Below, piece after piece: positions 25,023-37,068 of a stretch of DNA of 64,000 nt (its first letter is position 1; every line of letters begins with the position of its first letter). The notes beneath the pieces are model-generated. The model saw only the letters and a list, made by a program, of their open reading frames with translations. It had not been told where the DNA came from and ran no database searches. Origin of the DNA: Fomitopsis serialis (Eukaryota; Basidiomycota; Agaricomycetes; Polyporales; Fomitopsidaceae); NCBI RefSeq assembly GCF_022376445.1, contig NW_025954961.1:434001-498000 (forward strand). Reading direction: 5' to 3'. The position numbers and the translations under genes are program-made.

Positions 25023-28000
25023 ATGACCGACGAAGCCGCTCCTTCCTCCCAGCAGAACGCGTCCAAGAAGGACGAGAAGAAGCCTTCACCCGGCGGTGGT
25101 GGCCAGAACAGTGGCGGTAGGAAGCGCAACGCTTCGCGTACGGCCTCTGTGAGTGCCGTCAACGCGAACGCGAACGCCCCGAGGCCGTCGTCCAGGACCA
25201 GCAACAAGAGTGCCAACAAGAAAGGCCCATCGAATGCCCCCACGGGCACCGACTCCGGCTCGGAGTCGAAGAAGACTGAGCAACGTGGCAAGTCTCAAGG
25301 TGGTAGCAATGCGCGCTCCAATGGACACCGCAAAGGGCAGTCAACTGCTCAGAGTCGCCAGGGAGGCAACAGGCCCAGGGACAACGTCCCTCAGCCCAAG
25401 CAGCAGTCTCACTCTCCTGCTCCCCCCACCGTCGCGGACAACAGTGACGCCCTGTCGTCTTTGCAGAGGGTCATTGCTGATTTGAAGACGACATCGAACC
25501 CTTCCCAGACGCCAAACGCGCACACCTCCAATCTGCCTATCAACGCACCCGTCTTTCAGCCTGGCGCGAGCTCGTTCCCTCCGACCCAGAACGAACAGCC
25601 GCCTAGGCACCGCAAGGCAGCGTCGCTGGGCACTGCCGGCAACCCCGGGTACAATCCGTACTCCCCTAACTTGGGCTCCATGATGGAGGACGTCGAGGAA
25701 GGTCAGACCAACTTCCCTATGGAAGAAGGAGAGATCCCCGAATCCGCGTATGCGGGCCACCAACGCCGCTCGCTGTCGCAGAGTTTCACCGCTCCCCGCT
25801 TTGCGGCGCTTGCTGCCCAGGAGGGAGAGGTAACAGGGCCGACTGGCCGTCCGCAGCTCGCGCCTGGCTTCATGTTTGGTGCTAGGCGACGCCCTAGCCA
25901 GAGTGTCAACTCGCCGATGGGACCTCCCATCAACGAGGAGGACGTCGGTTTCCAGTTTCCTCAGCAAACCCAGCAGCAGAACTTCGACATCCCTCCTGGC
26001 GAGATGAACCAGAGGAAGAACGAGGGCGGGCCTGAGATTTCAGGTATCATGGCGGAGCAGGTGTGTGCCCCCGGACTATTTCCTTCGTAGCCTTGTGCTC
26101 ACGATGTTGCAAGCAGATCGCCCTGCAGAACCAGATCGAGGCCCTGCAGCAACAGCAGGCAGCGCTCTACCAGCAACAGCTCGCCTCCAACCAAGTTCTT
26201 TCGTTCCAGACTCAGGGTTTGGCACAGGGACGCCCCAATGTTCACCGCCGCGTCCATAGCACTGTGCCTATGGGAATGGGCGGCATGAACCCGTTCGGCG
26301 GCCAGCAGGCTGCTATGGGGCAATTCGGAAACCTTGGAAGCCTCGGTATGGGGCTCGATGGTCAGACCTCCGGCGTTCCTCGTGGCCATGGCCGGCGTCA
26401 CAGCGTAAACGTCCTCAACAAGTCGGGCAGCCCTGGCATGGGAGCTCTAGGCTTTTCTCAGAGCGCGGATGGATTCGACGACGGTTTCACGGCTCCTGCT
26501 GGTAACGGCCACGCTCGTAATGATTCGAGCTGGCGCATAAGTACGTTCACTACCCATTATGCAAGGACGCGCTGCTAATGGGATTTGTAGATGGAGGTGT
26601 CGGCGGTCTTCAGAACGGCAACAATTTCGCCGCTGACCTCGCACAGGCTCAGGCGCAGCTCAACAGCCTCCAGCAGTTCCGAGCTGCTGCGGGTGGTCAT
26701 CATCAGAAGATGGCTTCCTTCAGCTTCCCTAACATGCTGCCGAACATGATGGCAGCGAACATGATGGGGCTCGGTTTGGGCGGAATGAACCTTCTTCAAC
26801 AGCAGCAACAACAGTTCCAATCTCAGCTCCAACAGCAATCCAATCAACCTCAGCGCAAGTCGCTGTTCGCTCCTTATCTCCCTCAGGCCTCACTGCCTCC
26901 GCTCCTTGCTGCCGGCAAGCTTGTCGTTGGTATCTTACGAGTCAACAAGCGTAATCGCTCCGATGCGTACGTCGCGACTGAGGTGTTGGACGCCGATATC
27001 TATATCTGCGGATCTAAGGACCGTAACCGGGCTCTCGAGGGCGATATCGTTGCCGTTGAGCTGTTGGATGTTGATGAAGTCTGGGGCACGAAGAAGGAGA
27101 AGGAGGAGAAGAAGCGCAAGAAAGAAGAGAACTCGGCTTATGACCTGAAGGGTGCGGCTGGACGTAAGAACGACAAAAAGAAAGACGACGTCGAGGTCGA
27201 AGGCCAGGGCCTCATGTTGTTCGAGGACGAAGAGTACGTTTCCGTCATACTGGCATGCCACATACACTTACCATTTCGGTAGGGTTACGGACGAGGTGAA
27301 GCCACAGTTCGCCGGTCATGTCGTCGCTGTTGTAGAGCGTATGCCTGGTCAACTCTTCTCCGGTACTCTGGGTCTCCTCCGGCCTTCATCGGCCGCCACA
27401 AAGGAGAAGCAGGAAGCAGAACGCCGCGAGAGGGAGGGCGACAAGGGCGATGAGCCTCGCCGCCAGATCGAGAGGCCCAAGATTGTCTGGTTCAAGCCTA
27501 CCGACAAGCGTGTCCCCCTCATCGCCATCCCCACTGAGCAAGCTCCTGCAGACTTCGTACAGAACTCGGAGGCCTATGCCGACAAACTGTTCGTGGCTTG
27601 CATCAAGCGACACGTAAGTCACTGTACGCTTCATAACGATCCGCAGGCTAACATGGCACACAGCCCATCAGCTCTCTTCATCCTTTCGGCACTCTCGTCG
27701 AGGAGCTCGGGCCCATAGGTGACATTGAGGTCGAGACGAGTGCCCTCCTGAAGGATTGTAACTTCCCCACCGAGGAGTTCAGCGAGAACGTCCTAAAGTG
27801 CTTGCCTCCTATGCCGTGGAGGTACGCAGAAACATAATTCCCCCGAGATGTATCGACTGATGACGCTCTTCCAGTATTCCTGACCATGAACTGGAAACTC
27901 GCAAGGACTTGCGCAACGAGCGAGTCTTCACGATTGATCCTGAGACTGCTAAGGATCTGGATGATGCTTTGTCTGTGAAGGCGAACGAGGATGGCACCTT

Positions 28001-29952
28001 CGAGATTGGTGTGCACGTCGCTGACGTTTCGCACTTCGTCAAGCCCAACTCTGCTCTGGACCGTGACGCCCGCAAGCGTGCTACCAGTGTTTACCTGATG
28101 CAGCGCGCAGTCCCAATGCTCCCGCCCGCTCTGAGCGAGCAGCTATGCAGTCTCACCCCGGGCCAGGACCGCCTGGCGTTCTCGGTCATCTTCACCATCA
28201 CTTCAGACGCCAAGGTGGTACAGAAGTGGTTCGGCAAGACTATCATCAAGTGAGTCGTTGAATGCATTACCAGCGGACTCGTCTCATCTCATATTTTTCC
28301 CTTGATAGGTCGTCTGCGAAGCTTAGTTACAACGACGCTGCGGCCATGCTCGAAGGAAAGACACCCGAATTCGAGCGTGCTCCCGAGCAGACCGTCGCCG
28401 ACTATGCGCAGGATCTCAAGGTGCTCAACGACCTCGCTCATCAGCTCCGCGAACGTCGCTACAAGAGCGGCTGCATCAGGACGGAGTCACTGAAGCTTAC
28501 CTTCAAGCTCGACGAGGACGGTATGCCCGTCGATTGTACTCAGTATGAGCGTGGCGACGCCCATCATCTCGTCGAGGAGGTTTGTGCTTTAGCTGAGAGC
28601 ACGGTGACAAGCTACTGACCCATGGTTTGCGATAGTTCATGCTCCTCACCAATACCGCGGTCGCTCAGCAAGTTGCTGTGCACTTCACTGAGCAGGCTCT
28701 CTTGCGTCGTCACGACGCGCCAATTGAACGTAGGCTTGTGAGTAGTTGTGAAATGGCATTTGATGCCGTGAACTTATGCCGTTGCAGACTGCCTTCGTTG
28801 AGCGCGCAGCTCGCATGGGTCTCAAGATGGATGTATCTACTCCTGCTGCGCTTATGAGGTCCCTGGAGACGATTGCCGATCCCACTGCTCGCAAGACTTT
28901 GGAGCTTTACTTAAGAAAGGCGTCCTCTCCGGCCAAGTACTTCTGCGCTGGAATGCTCGACATCGCTAAATACGGCCACTATGCTCTCAACATCCCCCTG
29001 TATACTCACTTCACTTCCCCGATCCGTCGGTATGCGGACATCCTTGTCCATCGTCAGTTGGACTCCATCCTCCAGGGTGGCTCGGAACCGAAGTTCACCA
29101 TGGACCGCGACGCCGTTGCGAAGGTCGCTCAGCAATGTAACATGTAAGCACGTTCCTTACCATACTTTTTCGTGTACTCACTGTTTGGCGACATATAGCA
29201 AGCGGGATTCTGCCAAGCTAGCGCAAGAACAGTCGACGCACCTGTACCTCTGCATCTTGATTCATGACTTGACTCAGCGTTATGGACCGGTCATCCGTGA
29301 AGCGAAGGTTGTGGGGGTACTTGAAGCCGCCTTCGACGTTCTTGTACCTGAGTTCGGTATCGAGAAGAGGGTACACGTTGACCAGATGCCCATCGACGTG
29401 AGTACACCGGACAGTTATCGCGTGTCGCATTGCTCACCAGAGACGCCCATCTAGAACCACGTCTACGACGAACACACGCACACGCTGCAGATCTACTGGT
29501 CTAATCGTGATGTGATCACTTGGTTGGCCGAGAACAGCGACGACGAGCATCTGAAGAAGGTCAAGCAGAACGCGGAGCAGCATGCGCTCAAGATGGAGGT
29601 CGCTTCGAGGTCTGTGCACGACGAGAAGGCGCTCTTCGACGAGGACGATGGCGAGGATGAGATCGTCCTCGGGCGTGATGACCGAGAGAAGGACGACGGC
29701 GGGATCTCAAAGCAGAGGCTGCTGTCTAAAAGCAGGGCAACTCCGCGTTTCGAGGGTCTGCGTAGCACTCCTTCCGGTCACAAAATCCAGGAGATCAAGG
29801 AGCTTCAGACCGTGCCGGTACGTATGGCCGCGACCTTTCCCATATCTCTTGACTCACTGTTCTTGTAGGTCATCGTCACGGCTGACCTCACCAAGAGCCC
29901 TCCGGTCATCAAGGTCTACAGCGTCAACCCTTACGCTGACCAGAGGGCTTAG
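25023..29952 (+). CDS. SSD1: SSD1/DIS3L2-type RNB-domain protein
   Basis: Large RNA-binding protein of the Ssd1/Sts5/DIS3L2 group, which governs mRNAs for wall and polarity proteins. The N-terminal third is Gln/Asn/Gly/Ser-rich, with three HxRxxS motifs (HRRVHS, HGRRHS, HARNDS, about 26243-26527) that fit the Cbk1/NDR kinase consensus. Cold-shock-type domains follow (LFAPYLPQASLPPLLAAGKL, then VVAVVERMPGQLFSGTLGLL). The RNB domain opens ERVFTIDPETAKDLDDALS with the acidic metal ligands of an active nuclease, continues VGVHVADV-like sequence (IGVHVADVSHFVKPNS) and holds FTSPIRRYADILVHRQL. The C-terminus ends SVNPYADQRA. At least nine introns; no frame break. Yeast Ssd1 is described as a pseudonuclease; this one may be active. 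Confidence 0.92.
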
Positions 29953-30346
29953 CAGGAGTAAACTGCCTGCGCCCTTGTATTCGTTCTCCGTTCCTTAGTG
30001 TTGTAACCGCGCGGGCTCGGCGTGGTTGTATGATGTAGAAGCCCCGATGTTGTTGATGCTGGATGATTTCCTTCATGTCTTCCCATGTCACGTTCTTACG
30101 GCTCCGCTCACCTGCAGTTCTGCTGTCCTGCTGTTGTCTGCCGTTGTATTACCGGAGGTTGTGTACGTTTCGGATGTTCCAACGATGCTGATGTTCCTTA
30201 CCAAATACATGATCATGTCATCTCACAAATGTGTTGTGATTCAGACAGCCTTGGACCGCAAAGTATTGAAGTTATAGTGCATGAAAGAGCTTCATACAAT
30301 CCCGTAATCACTTCGCAAAACAGTGTATGAATTACAAGGCTAGCCG
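29953..30346. other. Convergent 3' region SSD1-like / RPR2-like
   Basis: A 394-bp T-rich stretch between two converging stop codons. No gene or repeat was seen. Confidence 0.4.
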
Positions 30347-31078
30347 CTATCGAAGATCCTGTAAGAAGGCGGACAGTCCAGATCCACTGGCAGTAGCCTT
30401 CTTCTCCTGCTCCTGCTTCTCGCGATTGCGAGCCAGTAAGCTCTGCAGCCCACTGGAGTTCTTGGTCCGTGTTTTCGAGCGTGCTGGATTCGAAGACGCG
30501 GTGGGTGAAGAAGTCGTCGTGCCAGTTTTACGTTCGGCGGCGCTTTCGGGAAGGATGGGTAACATAGTGGACGCCCTGGGCGGTCCGGCCTTAGTCTGGG
30601 ATTCACGGCTGTCTACTGGCCTCGGTCCTGCAGGCTTGGGCCCAGTCCGTGCATGTGCATCTTCTCCCGACTTTGATGCGTCGGTGTTGGTAGTGGAAGC
30701 AGTACCAGCATTCGGGGCCACTGTCTTCCTTCGTTTCCTCGGTGGTAGGAATGAAGGCGCACCGTCCTGCTCGATAGGCAGCTCTTCACGATGGCCACAC
30801 ACCCCACACGATATGTGCAGGAATCTGTTGGGCGGTGTCTCGGCCTTGAGGCTCACGCGCCTCTGCTCCCCATTGGAGCGCACAGACCTGTACTCGCCAC
30901 CCCCGTCAAGGTATCCTGCGCCGCATGCTGGGCAATGCGTAGTCCGCAAGGTCGGGTCGGTCGGATGTAGTCTGCGCGCACGCGAGGCATGAAGGGCCGC
31001 GAGTCCTGGTGAAACAGCACCGAGGACGTAGGGAATAGCGAGCTGGAATTTTGCGGTTGCCGGGGCCACTGCCTGCAT
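30347..31078 (-). CDS. RNase P/MRP subunit, RPR2/SNM1-like zinc protein
   Basis: Single-exon gene of 243 residues. The N-terminal half has a helical segment (LHASRARRLHPTDPTLRTTH) followed by a zinc-ribbon pair, CPACG and CGVCG, about 48 residues apart. This order (helix, CxxC, basic spacer, CxxC) matches the Rpr2/Rpp21/SNM1 domain of RNase P and RNase MRP protein subunits, which act in tRNA 5' and pre-rRNA processing in the nucleolus. The second half is Ser/Thr/Pro/Lys-rich, includes an NLS-like RKRRKT, and ends GLQSLLARNREKQEQ...GLSAFLQDLR. The call rests on the zinc-ribbon layout only. It diverges from the KCTD-like gene over 264 bp. Confidence 0.6.
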   Translation of the reverse strand: MQAVAPATAKFQLAIPYVLGAVSPGLAALHASRARRLHPTDPTLRTTHCPACGAGYLDGGGEYRSVRSNGEQRRVSLKAETPPNRFLHISCGVCGHREELPIEQDGAPSFLPPRKRRKTVAPNAGTASTTNTDASKSGEDAHARTGPKPAGPRPVDSRESQTKAGPPRASTMLPILPESAAERKTGTTTSSPTASSNPARSKTRTKNSSGLQSLLARNREKQEQEKKATASGSGLSAFLQDLR

Positions 31079-31342
31079 AGGTCGTCGTCGTCGTGCGGGA
31101 GAGACAAGGATGGGCCAGAACGGCGAGCGATCAATGGCGGGCGCTTATAATGCGAGCGGTGGCCAAATAGGAAGGTGTTTGAGTTGTCGGTAGGCGGCCA
31201 TGCGCCTTTTGTTTCATGCCCCATTGTGCTCCCTAGCCGCAGCGGCTAAAATGGGCCCTGAGGCGCACCTCCTATTCATATACCTCCCTCCTCACGACCT
31301 TGTGGGCACCCTTCTTCATCTTCGACTTCATCCTCTTTCACA

Positions 31343-32915
31343 ATGCAGACGCAGCGCGCCAAAGCTTCTCGTTCTCCCCCCGCCATTTCCAAGCCAATAC
31401 CCACCGACGAGTACCGCCCAGTGTCCCCACCCATGACACCTCCGAGACAGCGAGGAGGCTCCATATCTAGCCCGCGCACCTGGCTGTCGCGTACCTCGAC
31501 GAATAGCTCCTCACACTCCATTCCCTACGCCCCGTCAAAACCCGTCCGCATCTCGGAGCCCAAGTTCCTTAACGGCTTCGACGTGTTCGCCACGCAGCGG
31601 AGTGGGTCGTTGGGCACTGGAGCAGTGATTGTCAAGACACCCCAGGAGGCGTTGGCGGGTAGCAGGTGTTTCTCTCCATTCCGCGCTGAGCTGGAACCGG
31701 ACGAGGACGAAGGATGTGAAGACGAGCAGCGCGAGGATGCTGTGCGGAAACCACCTACCGACCGGAGAGCCCACCGTTGCCTCCGATCCCCGCTGAGTCG
31801 CCCATAGCCACTGAGCTTCCGCGGTCGCATACCCCACCGCGGCCGACGCGTCCAGTGCCAGAGTGCCCGCCGGTGTCTCCCTCCGTCTCCGAGTCTTCCT
31901 CCACCTCCACGTACGCAGGAAGTTCAGAGTCACCCGTCACACTGACTGCCAGCCCTTTGCGGCCGTCCCTCAAGACGCGCTCTCCGCAGCCTTCGGAATA
32001 TTTTCCACCTGTTCCCGCTCTTCCAGCGAACCTCAGCGGCTCCCCTCCCCAGCCTCCGTTTGACGCCATCCTACTCTCCCGCCATTGACTGGCCACGTCG
32101 AGCCGTCGAGAGTCATTGTCTCCCTCGAGACAAGTACAATGACGCACCGCACAACGCTGAGCACGTTAATGTCACGTCCATCTTTCCTTTCAACATTCCT
32201 CAAAGACCTTCTCCCCGCACGCCGGCGTGACTCTGACGCCACCTCGATTTACTCCGAAGTCAGCGAGGCGGATAGTTCATTCAACTCCATCTTCCACCAA
32301 CATCTCGCCTCGTCTGGCCTGCTCTCTCAGGCAACAACGGCGATGCACGTGTTCTTGGACAGGCCGAGTGCTCCGTGAGTAGTCATATCTCCAGTTGAAA
32401 TGTACCGCAACTTACACCGTTTCAGGTATGCGCACGTCCTAGCATACCTGCGTTCGCCTCCTTCCACGCCGGAGAACCCCGCCGTCCTTCCGCGGGCAGT
32501 ACAGTTGACGGGCTCCCACGTCCCGCTTGGAGGCGCTCCTGGAGCTGCGGGATGAAGCGCGTTACCTCGACCTGGACGAGCTGTACAAGCTCTGCAATGA
32601 CGAGCTCCGGCTACGCCAAGCCCGACCATCACCTGGGCCTCTCGGGCTACACATCGGGGGCTGAGCAGCGCCAGTAGTACCTCCTTGCGTAGTGTCACCA
32701 CTCTGCGAGACATCGCGGAAGACGAGGCGGGGAGGGCTGCAGAAAGCTCGCGCGACTCGGGCTTTGCAAGCCTGCGGGCGAAGAAGAGCTTCAAAGCAAG
32801 CTCGGACGAGTCGGGGACACCGACACCGACACCTGGAGCACAGCGTGGGCGCACTACCACGAGGAAGGATGCTGTCGGGTCACAACGCCCCAAGCCGCAA
32901 CCCGGATGGATCTGA
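31343..32915 (+). CDS. KCTD-like BTB (T1-type) protein, frame broken
   Basis: Protein with a Ser/Pro-rich N-terminus (from MQTQRAKASRSPPAISKP) and a T1/KCTD-type BTB domain: VIVSLETSTMTHRTTLSTL, then MHVFLDRPSAPYAHVLAYLR across an intron (about 32376-32425), and LEALLELRDEARYLDLDEL. The tail is Ser/Thr-rich (TTLRDIAEDEAGRAAESSRD, DESGTPTPTPG) and ends KPQPGWI. Such domains form oligomers and often recruit cullin-3, though nothing here shows a partner. Frame changes occur near 31765, 32070 and 32515 and again between 32640 and 32665. Most fit a missing base; the one near 32515 needs two missing or one extra. It could be a decaying gene, but neighbours show the same defect. Confidence 0.62.
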
Positions 32916-33247
32916 TACACTTGTCAGACACCTGACGCAGAGCGATTATACCATTCCCTACGACACCCTTACTCGTATATATCTGCGGGTCCTGGAGACT
33001 GATGCTATTCCGTATTACACTCACTTTCTGTAGCATATTTGACGAAGCTGATGAGCGCCCCGTTGCTAGTAGTCGTTACTCTGGACAGTGCGGTTATCTC
33101 GTCTTCCTTGTATCATTGTAGCTCCATATGTTTTGACGTACTCTTGTCCCACGTAATACATAGATGACACGCACAACGAAGGGTGCCTCATCAGTGCTGT
33201 AATGTCCATGTCAGCGCAGTATGCTTGCAGATGTTCTCGCGTGGAGA
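32916..33247. other. Convergent 3' region
   Basis: A 332-bp stretch between the KCTD-like stop and the stop of the small minus-strand gene. Minus-strand reading stays partly open past that stop but shows no motif. Confidence 0.35.
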
Positions 33248-33699
33248 TCAGCGTTTCGGGGCCCACAAATCGTACAGCTCCTTGTCGGACGGGTCAAAGC
33301 AAGTGACAAGGGCAGGATCTGCACGAATATGATCTTGCGTTGAGTGGTGTCGAAATTGGCCGTCAGCGCAGAAGAGCTCGATAAGGGGATGCTTGAGCGA
33401 CCGAACAGGGAACGCGAGTTGCTCAGGGTTGTGGATGTAGGTGATGCGTCACCGGAAGCATGCTATGGGAATTAACTGACGAGCGAATGAGTTAGTGCAG
33501 AACGAAACGCACCTCGCTTCCCAAAACGTGATCCAGAGGACCGACTGCGCAAGTTGTTGTCCGCTGAAGTTGGTGGCTCACCACCGAAACGTCCTAGACA
33601 CCGTCTCAGTCGTCTCCTCGAGCATGGCACGATGGAAAGACCACTTACCAGGCGTAGCAGGCAAGCGTGAGGCCAGTTGGGGCTGGGGAATGCAGACAT
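33248..33699 (-). CDS. Small hypothetical protein, in-frame TGA
   Basis: Not recognised. ATG at 33699 opens MSAFPSPNWPHACLLRL. A good intron follows (GTAAGT to TCTAG), then DVSVVSHQLQRTTTCAVGP and LDHVLGSE; a second intron has a CTAAC branch-like site. The last exon is clearly coding-like: RITYIHNPEQLAFPVRSLKH, PLIELFCADGQFRHHSTQ and ALVTCFDPSDKELYDLWAPK. One TGA falls in frame just before RITYIH (cgg tga cgc), so the model is broken by a point change, a missed splice site, or sequence error. Roughly 125 residues. It diverges from VID27 over 223 bp. No signal peptide or membrane segment is evident. Confidence 0.42.
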
Positions 33700-33922
33700 A
33701 GCTTAGAGGTCGGGGAGTGGAGTGGAGAAGGGTCTGAGTCTCTGAAGATCTGACCGCCTCCCGCTGATTGACTTTCCGAGTCGGGCCAGGGCTCCTCGAT
33801 CGCGCCTGTGACGTGACAGTACGCGTCAGACGTAGTCACACCGCGAACATCACGCGTCGAGCCTTGCCCTGTCCTTGTCCCGCTCGCACTATCTCACCCT
33901 CTTCTCCCTACCATCTATCACG

Positions 33923-36785
33923 ATGAACATCTTCAGGAACTGTGAGTGCAGCCCTGTCTTCTGCTCGTGCTGTCTGACTAGCCAGTGCCTGGTGTGCAGT
34001 AATCGGAAGAGTTTGGCGTAAGTACATGTGCAGAGTCTCCGGTGGAGCATTCATCTGAGCCCCTGTACCCCGCAGACGACCCCAATGCAGCCGAGGTTGT
34101 GAAGATATCAGAAGGACAGCTGTACCTTGTGCGGTCGGGCACTGTACGTGGTGCCCGCGAGTGCATGTAAGTGCTCACAACTAGCCTCCGCCACACATCT
34201 TGCTGAACGACGTCCTCACAGATACAATGACGCCATGGCTACGATCCGTCGCGTTGCCTCTGTTGAGCACAACTTCCAGCTCGTGGTTACCCGCGTCTAC
34301 GAAGAGGGGGATCAAGAACTGTTGGAGGATGAGGAGGAAAGTGAGTCAACATCGACTATGGCCGTAGATTTAGGCTGAATAGCTGCTTTCAGCCGATGAG
34401 GAGCGAGTGTTCCTGATCAGCGAAGAGTTGGAGTTCAGGAGTACAACTAGCGAAGAGGATCCGTGCTTCGTCTGGCGCGACCTGGACGGCGATGTCGATG
34501 AATTCTACGAGTTTGTGGCACCCGGCACGAACGCGCCGACGCGGGCCTTCTTCGAAACGTGCATGTATCGGGCCATGTACGAACGCAAGTACAGGAAGAG
34601 CGCCGACGATACCGCAGACGCCGACCTCCAAGAGTTCATCCGGCTGTCAGTGTTGTTTTCCTGTGTCCGCCTTACAAGGGCTGATCGTCGTTGTTTTGGG
34701 GCGTGGTGCTTATCGCGGTGTCGTTATTAGACCTCCATCTGAGAAGGACAAGGGGAAAGCGATCGAATCTGTAGCTCCTACAGAACCGATGCCTACCACC
34801 GCCTCTACCTCTGCAACAACTGCACCTGCTCCTACGACTACTGCTCCTGCTCCTGCGACGGAAGATCCCAACGCCAAAGTTTTGGTCGCTCATCCAGCGG
34901 AGCTTCACTTGTGGGACCTGGACCAAGGCTTCTTCGTCAAACACGCAGATGTCACCGCCAAGATCGCGCAGCATGCGTCCACTGGCCCCTTCGACTACTG
35001 GCTCCTCGTGACCACGGACGAAGGCCCGTTGCTGGCTCATAGGGTCACATCCGATATGAACCAGCGATGGGCATTAAAGATGCTTGCATTCACTTGGAAC
35101 TATGTCAGTGACACTGGATCACAGAGCAGTTGGTGCCTGAGGTTCGAAACGTCGGAAGCATACGAACAATTCCAGATGCTGTTCAGCAGGGCTCTGTGGG
35201 AGTCGCTGAACAACTACTCGTGGGAGAAGGCAAAGGTGCGTGAGCTGTTTGGTAATACGCTTAACAGCATTTGACGTTGTGTTGTAGGCTGAAGAGCAGG
35301 CTTATGTGCTCAGCTCACAAGTACAGGACGTCGAGATGCAAGATGTAGAGGATGAGGAAGAAGACGAAGAGGACGTTGCCAAGGAACTTGGTGAGTATAC
35401 ATGCATGCGGCCAGTCAAATGCTCAACCTTCTTCAGACAAGAGTGACGAAGAGTCCGATTCTGAAACCGAAACCGAACCTGAGCCAGAGGAGGAAGGCGG
35501 CCCGCCACCTCTCGGCAAGGGCCAGCGCAACTCCCAATTGACGGTCGGCTATAAAGGCGACAGGTCATATGTTGTTCGTGGAGGAAATATCGGGGTGTTC
35601 GCACATACAGGCGACAATGCGGTCAAATACCACGCAACTATTGCCCATCTCGAGACCCCTAAGGGCAAGGAGTTTGCGCCCAAACATGTGGGTAGATGGG
35701 TGTTTACGAACGGCACAAAGACCTGACGACCCTGCACAGGTCATGTTGCATGACCAAGACACGAAGATGGTGCTCATGAACCCCGGTGCACCCAATTCCC
35801 TCTTCAGCCTGGACATCGAGCGCGGAAAGATCGTGAGGAGTGGAAGGTGCACGACGACATCAACGTGAACCACGTCGCGCCGGACAGCAAGTTCGCGCAG
35901 ACGACGCCGCAGCAGACGATCATCGGCGCGTCGCACAACGCGCTCTTCCGCATCGACCCGCGGATGTCGGGCAACAAGATGGTCGACAGCCAGTACAAGC
36001 AGTACGTCAGCAAGAACCAGTTCTCAGGCGTCGCGACGACGGAATCGGGCAAGCTCGCGGTGGCGAGCGAGAAGGGCGACATCAGGCTGTTCGACTCGAT
36101 CGGCAAGAACGCGAAGACGGCGCTGCCGCCGCTCGGGGACCCGATCATTGGTGTCGACGTCACGGCGAATGGTCGCTGGATCGTAGCCACGACTAAGACA
36201 TACCTCTTACTCATCGATACACTGATTGGGGAGGGACGGTATACCGGTCAGCTTGGCTTCGACCGGAGCTTCCCTGCGAATGCGAAGCCGATCCCTCGGC
36301 GGCTCCAGCTCCGTGCTGAGCACGTCGCGTATATGGAGCACAGCGTAGCCTTCAGCCCTGCCAGGTGAGATGATCAATATACCTGCTGCAGACGGATGAT
36401 GCTGATCATGATGGATCGCAGGTTCAATATGGGCGAAGGACAAGAAGAGAACGCGATCGTCACCTCGACGGGCCAATACGTCGTCGCCTGGGACTTTGCC
36501 AAGGTCAAGAGGGGCCAGCTCGACAAGTACGAGATCAAGAAGTACGAAGATTTCGTCGTCCAAGACAACTTCAAGTTCGGCGACGACAAGGAGATCGTAC
36601 GTATACATCATGTATGTCGTGCGAATACCGAAAATTGATATGATGATGCCTTGCAGATCGTCGCGCTACAGAACGATGTTCTGGCGGTGAACAAGAAGAG
36701 TTTGAAGAGACCAACGAGGGCTTCCATCGCGACACCGCGGAAGAGTCTACGCAGCCGGTCGAACATCGTCAATGCACCCTATTGA
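33923..36785 (+). CDS. VID27: Vacuolar import and degradation protein VID27
   Basis: Cytosolic fungal/plant protein of unclear role, named from a yeast screen for catabolite degradation of fructose-1,6-bisphosphatase. The N-terminus (MNIFRNLIGRVW) and the block YPADDPNAAEVVKISEGQLY are typical. The central PH-like segment includes WALKMLAFTWNYVS and WCLRFETSEAYEQFQMLF. After an acidic linker (QDVEMQDVEDEEEDEEDV) comes the C-terminal beta-propeller: GYKGDRSYVVRGGNIGVF, HDQDTKMVLMNPGAPNSLF, FAQTTPQQTIIGASHNALFR, SGVATTESGKLAVASEKGDI and TSTGQYVVAWDFAKVKRG. It ends RSRSNIVNAPY. About eight introns. One base seems missing near 35834 (GKIV.EEWKVHDDIN). Confidence 0.95.
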
Positions 36786-37068
36786 GCATTTTTGGAGTGA
36801 AGGAACCTGTCTGAGCCCATGTATCCATATGTTCTTGTTTAGCCCCGTATTAGTCTATTTCTTTTCCGTTGAGCTGTGTTTCGGCGCGCAGTTGTAGCTT
36901 AGGGCTTATACCAGTCTGGCAAATGTAGAACACAAGGGAACAGCGCATATATATAGTTATAGTGGATGAACACTAGGATGCGACGAGGCTGTCGCCGGAG
37001 AAACCAAAGGGTGATCTGCTGCTACACAATTCGTTTGACTTCTACGCCGGAACCGGCACTTTTCTCCT

